From: Cunninghamia lanceolata | Lineage: Eukaryota > Streptophyta > Pinopsida > Cupressales > Cupressaceae | Direction of reading: 5' to 3' | Assembly (NCBI GenBank): GCA_027924645.1 | Contig: BSBN01000845.1 | Span: 1,054,001-1,118,000, forward strand | Length of the DNA: 64,000 nucleotides | In this document: one piece after another, positions 57,487-64,000 of the stretch | Layout of the letters: each line of letters opens with the position of its first letter | Numbering within the stretch: the first letter of the stretch is position 1 | Made by a program: the position numbers and the translations under genes | Notes under the pieces: generated by a model | What the model was told of the DNA's origin: nothing | Databases searched by the model: none | What the model saw: only the letters and a program-made list of their open reading frames with translations

Positions 57487-60400
57487 TCACATATATTGAA
57501 GAATGTCTGCAAAGGATGTCTGTAATTGAATCATTTCGGTAGCCCAACTTTGCTTCATTCTGTCCAAAATTGAAATGTGACCACTTAACAAAAATGCAAA
57601 CGCTTCTGCCCGCTTGAGATCTGTCGGATCTTTTGTTTGGGCGGTGGTCCTAGCATCACTGATGGCCTCATGCATGGTTTCCAACTTAGGGATTATAATC
57701 CTTCTAAGTTCTCCCATCCGGTTGGTGATGTTCTTCCTTTCCTTCTCAAGATTCTTTATTTCGTTCAAGACTGCAATAGTCTGACATTCTTGATTTATTA
57801 TAGAGGAAGAGAGAGGATCAAAACTTTGAGATAAGCTTTGTAGCTTATCCTGTTCCTCTTTTATTTTCTTGTCAAATGCTGCTGTTGCCTTTGACCAGGA
57901 TATACAAAATTTATAGATATCACCGCCATCCTTAAGAGCATTCTCTAAGCTCTTTATTCCAATGCTTACAATCTTCCTATCTTTAGAAATTAATTCTAAT
58001 ATCTCTGAAAATCTCTTATCCAAAAATTCCTTCCGGACCTTTTCTTCAGCTGATTTTTCTAAAGAATCAAAATGTGTATCAACACTGCTGACTAAGGTTT
58101 TTAGATTACCGGAAGTGGAGGCTGTCGGATCTATCTGGATTGATGGCATGATCTTCACAAGTACTCCGGAAGCAGCCTCTATCAACTCACAGTCTTCCAT
58201 ATGAGACTTCAGGAGCTTTTCATTTGCCTTGGCATTTGCAAATGAAGCTATCTTCATTGTTTGTACCGGAGAGAGAGAGTCAAAATCAAATGGGCCTTTT
58301 AGAAGCTCCGGTTCATCAATCTCTAAAGTTTCTTTACTCAAAAATTGTTGAACAGTTTGTGCAGTGTCTCTTGCCGGAGACAGATGTTTCTTTTCTTCTG
58401 CAGTCTTAGAACTGTCAACCTCTTTGTCTTTCACCACTGCTTCCTTCTCCTGTAATTGCTCTTCTTCTTTGGATCCGGAGACTGTAGGGGAAACCGAAGG
58501 AGAGATGCTAACTTGTTCATGGGCCCCTTCTTCTGGAGCAGAGGGTCCCAAGTCCTCACTTGTCTGTTCAGGGCTCACTTCTTCCGGAACAGAAGATTCC
58601 AAATCAGCAGCTGTTTCTGCACCTAAGTCCTCTACAACAGGAAGATTGAACCTTTTGAAGGCCTTCCGGAGGATCTCTTCTGTTTCTTGGGCCACTTTGT
58701 CAGTCTCACCAAGCATGAGTTGATTCATCCTGGCTTTGCTTCTGAACTCATCTTTGCAGTCCTTGAAGATAATGTTCATTGTCTTGGGATCAATTTGAGG
58801 ATATAGCTGAATAGCTATCTGCTCCCGGATCTCAAGATCTTTGGCATGAGCATTATTCTTTCTTACTTCCATTTCCTTCTCTAGGCTTTTAGGAATGAGA
58901 GATATGATCTCAATGAAAGCCTTATTGTATATGTTCAGATATTTAACTGTGGCTTCCTGCAGAGTCTTTTGGTCTGCCTCACTGAAGTCATCATAGGATT
59001 CAGTCATTGGTTGAAGGTTTCCATCCACCGTGACCAACTTGATTATGCTCTCTAGTGACAGAGTGGGCTTTTCAACAGTTACCTCTGCCATTTCATCCTT
59101 GTCTTGGCCTGTGGAGGGCTTACCGGATCCTTTCTTCTTCTGTTTCTTTACTTCTCTTACTCCCTCATCTGATTCTGTTTCTTCTTCATCCTTTTGGCTT
59201 CCATAAGCCCTTGTGGCTTTTGTCTTGGATCTCTTACCGGATGCCTGGACTTCCGGTTTTGAACTTTTGGTTGAGGGAGGTGCAGATCTCTTTGTTGATC
59301 TGGTCCGGGTGGGAGCTCCAACCGGAGCACTTTCTTTGCTTTTCTCTTCTTCCTCGGCCTTCCTCCTCTTTTCCCGGCTGGCATCAAGTGCCTCCTTTGA
59401 GATACCTAGGCCTTGAGCAATGTGCTCTACTTCTTTTCTTACATTTCTTTTAATCTCAGGTTCCCTGAGTTCTACATGTATTTTTACACTCAGCTCCTCA
59501 AAGGTTCCAAACCTTTCTGCCTTAGGATCTTTGGGCTGACTTAGCATGTGTTGAACATGCAGCTCCACTATCTGTTCATCAACTTCATACCCCATGGGCA
59601 TGATCCAGACAGTCCTTGGCTCCACTGCCTCCATTAGGCACTGATCAGTGTCAACCATAAAGCACACTGAGTCCTTGTATTTCTCAATGAGAGACTGGGG
59701 AATTCTCTCTCTTGCTTGCATCATGCTCTGAAAGTTTTTGAAGTATCCCCATAGAGCTGAATTTCTCACTTTTGCATCCCCAAGTCCATGCAAGTAGTCT
59801 CTTATCTGGACTGCAACAGGTTTGTCATTCTGCCATACCCATCCACTTGTTCCGGGTAGCTCATTCATGAAGTAGAAGAATAGACATACAATCAGAGTAC
59901 CATACTTAAAGGAATTCTTCTTATCCTTCTTGATTTTCTGTATATTTTCCATTAATTGGCTTAGCAGTAGTTCGCAGAGATCATACTCTGCATTCTTTCT
60001 TAGCATCTCATAGGCAGTGTATACTGCAGTTCCGGATACAGAATTCTCCCTGCTGGAGTGGTAGATCTTGTATCCTATTATCATTGATGCATATTTGATA
60101 TCCGGATCGGAGATGTCTTCAATGGTCACTGCCCTTTTGTCAAATTTTGATCCGGTGGCCTCAGTTACAATGTTGTTCTTGACAGATTTGAGGATAGGTA
60201 CTCCTCCGGAAGAGTATAGACCAGTTACTGCTCTAATTGCCTCTTTTGTAATCTTGCAGGGTCTATCTAGCCATAGAAAGTTGTCATGCATCCTGCTCAG
60301 TACATACCGGACCCATTCATCCTCTTCAAAACAGGGGAAATGAATAAATTGCTCAAATTGTTTCTTCTGAATATCCTTATACTCTGGTTTAAGCTCAAAA

Positions 60401-60621
60401 GCATTGTCAATCAGCTGCTTGTGATAGAGGTCTCTTAATTTGAATTCCCCAAATTCCTCAATGTTTGCATGTATGTAAACCCTAATGTCTTCGGTGTGTA
60501 AAACTCTGTGGGGAACACTAGAGAAGGCTCCTAGTGGGTCTACCTCCAATGATTTGTAGGGATGTTTCTTGAATGAGGGGCGAGGTCTATCAGAGATCTT
60601 AACTATGTTTGGAGTAGCCAT
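57487..60621 (-). CDS. Intact 1044-residue ORF of the young element (envelope-position or cargo protein, function unknown)
   Basis: A single uninterrupted ORF fills the place between gag and the polypurine tracts where Sireviruses carry an envelope-like ORF after pol. The N-terminal 400 residues look globular (FIHFPCFEEDEWVRYVLS, WLDRPCKITKEAIRAVTGL, DLCELLLSQLMENI, YGTLIVCLFFYFMNELP, MEAVEPRTVWIMPMGYEV). Residues about 425-520 are charged with nuclear-localisation-like KKQKKKGSGK. The rest is acidic and helical with coiled-coil stretches to the end. There is no signal peptide. The one hydrophobic stretch (about 12-15 residues) is too short to be a convincing membrane segment. No RT, integrase or protease motif is present. 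A decayed relative is at 49941-54142, showing the family is shared between elements. The N-terminal part loosely recalls plant transposon cargo domains, which is not established. Confidence 0.9.
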   Translation of the reverse strand: MATPNIVKISDRPRPSFKKHPYKSLEVDPLGAFSSVPHRVLHTEDIRVYIHANIEEFGEFKLRDLYHKQLIDNAFELKPEYKDIQKKQFEQFIHFPCFEEDEWVRYVLSRMHDNFLWLDRPCKITKEAIRAVTGLYSSGGVPILKSVKNNIVTEATGSKFDKRAVTIEDISDPDIKYASMIIGYKIYHSSRENSVSGTAVYTAYEMLRKNAEYDLCELLLSQLMENIQKIKKDKKNSFKYGTLIVCLFFYFMNELPGTSGWVWQNDKPVAVQIRDYLHGLGDAKVRNSALWGYFKNFQSMMQARERIPQSLIEKYKDSVCFMVDTDQCLMEAVEPRTVWIMPMGYEVDEQIVELHVQHMLSQPKDPKAERFGTFEELSVKIHVELREPEIKRNVRKEVEHIAQGLGISKEALDASREKRRKAEEEEKSKESAPVGAPTRTRSTKRSAPPSTKSSKPEVQASGKRSKTKATRAYGSQKDEEETESDEGVREVKKQKKKGSGKPSTGQDKDEMAEVTVEKPTLSLESIIKLVTVDGNLQPMTESYDDFSEADQKTLQEATVKYLNIYNKAFIEIISLIPKSLEKEMEVRKNNAHAKDLEIREQIAIQLYPQIDPKTMNIIFKDCKDEFRSKARMNQLMLGETDKVAQETEEILRKAFKRFNLPVVEDLGAETAADLESSVPEEVSPEQTSEDLGPSAPEEGAHEQVSISPSVSPTVSGSKEEEQLQEKEAVVKDKEVDSSKTAEEKKHLSPARDTAQTVQQFLSKETLEIDEPELLKGPFDFDSLSPVQTMKIASFANAKANEKLLKSHMEDCELIEAASGVLVKIMPSIQIDPTASTSGNLKTLVSSVDTHFDSLEKSAEEKVRKEFLDKRFSEILELISKDRKIVSIGIKSLENALKDGGDIYKFCISWSKATAAFDKKIKEEQDKLQSLSQSFDPLSSSIINQECQTIAVLNEIKNLEKERKNITNRMGELRRIIIPKLETMHEAISDARTTAQTKDPTDLKRAEAFAFLLSGHISILDRMKQSWATEMIQLQTSFADILQYM

Positions 60622-61274
60622 TCTTCAAAGATTTGCAGTGAGGTAATGAAAAACGGAGAATACCTTATGCGCCTTCGGTTTGCACGGAGTGGTTGGATTG
60701 ATTTCTTTATCCAATAGCTTTGGCAGGAGATCCTTGGTGTGCTTGAAGAACCTTGTTGCAGAGCTCCACTTTTCGCTTCTTCTCGAGTGCAGAATGAGCA
60801 AATGACCTTTGAGAAATCCCTTAAATTGCTCCGCGAACCCTAATACCTGTCTGCAATAAATGCTTCACCTACATCATTCCGGTTTGCCTTGTCTGGATAG
60901 CTTGGAGTATCCCGGATTAGTCCTGATCTGTGGATATCATCCGGATCTTTCAATCATGAATAAATTGAGGTAGCATATTACAAGATCATCTCAAACACTC
61001 TGTCCAATCCGCAGAACAAGATAGTGCATTTCTGGATCTTTCCGGACCTTTTTGTAATCCTTTATCATACCGGAGCATCTCCCTGAACAGGTCTTATTTG
61101 ATCGATCACAGCTTCTTCATAACTTCATGCGGACCTCTGAAAACTTGACTGAAGTATCTCAAGACTCATATCTACAAACCCTTTGATCCGCATCTTGTGC
61201 CACATCCGGCACCACTTGTTTGGCTGGGGGAACAAGATTTCCTTTGAGTCTCCCCCTGAGCCTGAGCTCACTTT
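60622..61274 (-). other. Spacer between gag and the 1044-codon ORF, with an internal polypurine tract
   Basis: The spacer has no ORF of note. A CAGGGGGAGAC tract at about 61249-61258 (minus) lies just after the gag stop. The spacer probably marks where pol was lost and holds the leader of the second ORF. Confidence 0.6.
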
Positions 61275-62453
61275 TTAATTTCCGGAAGAAATATCAGCAC
61301 CAGAGTCTGGTGCGGATCCAACCTCTACATTCTCTGAACTTTTCTTCACCCATATCTTGCTCATCTGATTCCTAACCTCATCCGCATTCATCTTTTGTTT
61401 ACCCTTGTCTCTATTCTGATTATACACCGGACCTCTTTTGTCCTGATTCTTGTTTCTGCAGACTTTAGCATTATGACCGGACCTATTGCAGATTTGGCAA
61501 ATAACATTTCTTTGCATATTTGACTGATATCCTCTTGATCTGCATTGATTTGCCATATGACCTATTCTATTGCATGTGAAGCATCTACCTTTGAATGATT
61601 TGTTTACTTGCATAATTCTGCATTCATGGGATTTGTGTCCATACCTTTTGCAGTTGAAGCACTGTCCGGAGAAGGATGAATTATTCTGATTCATTCTCAT
61701 TCTGCACTGATTAGCTTTGTGACCAAAGTGGTTGCAGTTGTGGCAGTATCCATTGAAGGATGGATATCTTTGAGCATTTGGCTGTCTTACCGGAGGTCTT
61801 CTAGGCCTGCTCCTTGGATTTTCTGATCCAAGATTCTTCTGACCGGATTCGGAGCTTTCTCCTTTCTCATATCCCAAGCCATACTTGTCATCTGTCCTCT
61901 TTTGACTTCCAAGAAGAACTTCAAGTTGAGCAGAACTTATCTTGAATTTCTCTTTATATTCATTTGCTGTTTGAAGGTCTCTTTTGAGAGAGGCAATTTG
62001 ATCCTCAAGTTTTCCTTCATTATCTTTGGCATCTTCAAGATCAGATTCAAGGTGTCTGATAATCCTGTCCATCTGGTGGCATTCTTCTGATTTTTCTTTA
62101 AGAGATTGTCTTAGATTGTCTTCAGCCTTTCTTTTTTCTTCAATCTCTTGAGTAAACTTTATAGTTCCTGATTCCATTTCATGTCTTAACATAATGACTT
62201 CTTTTGATAACTTTTCACATAACTTGGTTTGCTCAGTCAATTCCTCATTTGTATTGCTTTCTTCACTTTGTCTTGCCAACTGTTGAAGCAGCTCCTTTCT
62301 CTTTTTCATAGAGAGACTTAATTTGTCTTTTAATTCTCTCATGAATTCATCAGCCTGTTTGAGTCTTTCCTTTAATTCACTGACTTCAGAATTTGACTGT
62401 TCAAGATCCTCAAGGGCAGTCTTGAGTTGCTCCCTTAAACCATATGCATCCAT
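61275..62453 (-). CDS. Gag-like protein with coiled coil and four CCHC zinc knuckles
   Basis: A 392-residue ORF starting 66 bases inside the LTR. Residues 1-185 are an almost continuous coiled coil (heptad-like E/K/L content). Residues about 185-235 are basic linker. Four knuckles of the form C-x2-C-x4-H-x4-C follow: CHNCNHFGHKANQC, CFNCKRYGHKSHEC, CFTCNRIGHMANQC and CQICNRSGHNAKVC. In retroelements such knuckles bind genomic RNA during packaging. The usual N-terminal UBN2/DUF4219 gag half is missing, so this is a gag C-terminal half with an oligomerising coil. A DSGA word near the end could be the start of a protease, but the ORF stops after it. Confidence 0.92.
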   Translation of the reverse strand: MDAYGLREQLKTALEDLEQSNSEVSELKERLKQADEFMRELKDKLSLSMKKRKELLQQLARQSEESNTNEELTEQTKLCEKLSKEVIMLRHEMESGTIKFTQEIEEKRKAEDNLRQSLKEKSEECHQMDRIIRHLESDLEDAKDNEGKLEDQIASLKRDLQTANEYKEKFKISSAQLEVLLGSQKRTDDKYGLGYEKGESSESGQKNLGSENPRSRPRRPPVRQPNAQRYPSFNGYCHNCNHFGHKANQCRMRMNQNNSSFSGQCFNCKRYGHKSHECRIMQVNKSFKGRCFTCNRIGHMANQCRSRGYQSNMQRNVICQICNRSGHNAKVCRNKNQDKRGPVYNQNRDKGKQKMNADEVRNQMSKIWVKKSSENVEVGSAPDSGADISSGN

Positions 62454-62504
62454 TTGAAATCCCAGATCTTCCTCAAGCTGTTAGGCTCTATTAGGAGGAA
62501 CTTA

Positions 62505-62516
62505 GCTCTGATACCA
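62505..62516 (-). promoter_or_regulatory. tRNA-iMet primer-binding site
   Basis: Minus strand TGGTATCAGAGC, the exact 12-base complement of initiator methionine tRNA's 3' end, two bases from the 5' LTR. Minus-strand DNA synthesis starts here. Confidence 0.95.
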
Positions 62517-62518
62517 AT

Positions 62519-63612
62519 TGTTGATAACTGAGAGGGGGGGGTGAATCAGTTATCCTAATTATTTCCCTTATTGAACTTTTCTTTTAATTGATGTAGCATA
62601 AAATCAAACACAAAAACATTAACCATGAAATAAGAAACACATGACACAGTATTTTTGACGTGGAAACCCTGTTAAGGGAGAAAACCACGGGGTGATTAAC
62701 CCAAGAATTATTCTCTGTTAGAAGAATAGGAAATTACAAAAATGGCACTTGCCAATTAGGGCTCACTGCCCGAGCACACTGCTCACAAGAGGCCCACTGC
62801 CTACAAAAAGACACACTGTCTACAAAGTGATGAGAATCACAGTCTTGAACTGATTGGAAGCATCTGCAAATGCTGGAGTTCAGTTCCGGTTAGGCTCAGT
62901 ACACTGATCTGCTGCACTTCATCTTTCCTCTATTCTTTATTCTGCTATCTTTCACATACCGGATCCTTTTTGCTACCTCTGCTCTTTCTCTGGACTTCTT
63001 CGCATATCACTCTACTCACATTACTCACTTCACAACTAAATCCATCCTCTATATATATCCGCACAAGTAATTTCATCATCTTTCTAGTCGGCATCCGGAA
63101 CAGTCTAGTTTCTTATAAACTTTCATTCTGTCGGCTGAATCCTTCCTCACCAAGCAATGCGGATCAAGCATATGCTTGTAGATATCATTAATCATGTCGG
63201 CCAAACATGATTCATGCCTTCACAACCTCTGTCATCAATAGTAACTCATCCGGAAAGCAGTCTGATACTCTGCCAGTCAGTTCTTCCTCTGTTTTCACTG
63301 TCTCTCAGGAATCCGGTACTCAACCATTCATATCTTTTTCCTTGTCCATCACCGGAGGCTAAATCCTTGGAATATACCACTCAAGGTAGTCCTCTTGACT
63401 TCCCCAAATCCGCACTGTACCAAGACACTTCCTCTGAGAGGTCCGGACCAATCTGTCGGACCTTGCCACATGCTCTGTTCTTCTTCACCGGACCACAACA
63501 TTCTTTATTCTGACTTCCGGTAGAGACACATCATGACTTGCGGATATGTGGGATGACCTTTGTTGCCATCAATGACAACAACCATGAATCCATATAGTGT
63601 CTCTTGCCAACA
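62519..63612 (-). repeat. 5' LTR of the young element
   Basis: The promoter LTR, with a TATATATAT box at 63050-63058 (minus) that likely starts the element's RNA. The four GCAGTG words and GGGTTTCCACGT lie downstream, in the transcribed part. Its equal length and 99.6% identity to 56161-57254 indicate recent insertion. Confidence 0.97.
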
Positions 63613-64000
63613 GGACTTACATGCAATGCAAACAAACTTTAGTGCATTAGGGTTTGATTGCACATGACCTTGATCTATTTTCTAATTTGACAAGGCATAA
63701 ACAAACTGATATATACCCAAATTGCTATAAGATATGTAATTTCAGCATGCAACCAACAATCTGCCAACTTGCATTTAATAATCATGAAATCTGTGATGTA
63801 GCACTATGCAAGTTGATGAAATCTAATCTAATAGGATCTAATAAACAAATTGCAAAAGGAAAGAGAGAGAAGGGATAAGAGAGATCCTATAGATAATTGT
63901 AGAAATTATCAGCAAATAGATAGACAGATTCTGAACAGTAAACAAATCCCTGCTGAACCAAGCAACCCATAATGTCACAAAGATTGTGCAATCTTCCAAG
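63613..64000. other. Right flank of the young element
   Basis: Starts with the target duplication GGACT. No gene or repeat was recognised; the short plus-strand frame at 63654-63878 has no recognisable features. Confidence 0.4.

Larger units (their letters stand above)
56161..63612 (-). mobile_element. Young non-autonomous Sirevirus-like LTR retrotransposon
   Basis: LTRs of 1094 bp at both ends differ at only four positions. The target duplication is GGACT (56156-56160 and 63613-63617). On the minus strand the order is 5' LTR, tRNA-iMet primer site, a 392-codon gag-like ORF with four zinc knuckles, an internal polypurine tract, a 1044-codon ORF, four polypurine tracts and the 3' LTR. There is no protease core, integrase, RT or RNase H, so mobilisation must rely on another element's enzymes. 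The primer site, repeated polypurine tracts and LTR tail fit the Sirevirus branch of Ty1/copia. Confidence 0.93.

Noticed and set aside
57637..60343. Plus-strand frames across the 1044-codon ORF
   Set aside because: They are antisense shadows of the intact minus-strand ORF.

Overview
The window is nuclear DNA of a seed plant, most likely a gymnosperm. The evidence is AT-rich, gene-poor DNA filled with nested plant transposons, a plant gene with an intron, initiator-methionine-tRNA primer sites, and a 4.3 kb array of degenerate plant telomere repeats (TTTAGGG). The gymnosperm call rests on general character and is inference. Nothing prokaryotic was seen. No search or alignment was run; family names come from motifs read by eye.

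Layout. 1-7.7 kb: a Sirevirus-like LTR end, a decayed minus-strand LTR element (gag remnant, primer site, LTR), a tandem duplication that copies that LTR's tip, and a Ty3/gypsy integrase-chromodomain remnant. 10.5-11.2 kb: a LINE ORF1 remnant. 11.3-16.4 kb: an unprocessed pseudogene copy of the host gene at 18-19.6 kb, split by a Ty1/copia element with a 5-bp target duplication and by a second unknown insertion. 18.1-19.6 kb (minus): the one recognisable host gene with both ends, a two-exon Gfo/Idh/MocA oxidoreductase with a one-base frameshift in its nucleotide-binding motif. 20.1-22.1 and 38.9-40.4 kb (minus): one LINE cut in two by a 16.8 kb insertion with terminal inverted repeats (TIRs). 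That insertion holds the telomere-like array, a decayed transposase-like gene, a second multi-exon gene, a 358-bp tandem array and three copies of a GAGCGC-type palindrome. 40.4-45.3 kb: a CACTA-type end followed by a 3' fragment of eIF5B with introns. 46.6-55.9 kb: an old Sirevirus-like element. 56.2-63.6 kb (minus): a young one with 1094-bp LTRs differing at four positions, intact primer site, intact zinc-knuckle gag, an intact 1044-codon ORF and no pol.

Two things stand out. First, the 1044-residue protein has a clear decayed relative in the old element, at the same place just before the 3' LTR, so it is a conserved cargo or envelope-position protein carried by non-autonomous Sirevirus-like elements. 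Second, the 16.8 kb TIR element appears to be the large member of a group that includes two smaller elements in this window (39.0-40.0 and 48.8-49.9 kb), and it carries a transposase-like protein I could not place in a named superfamily.
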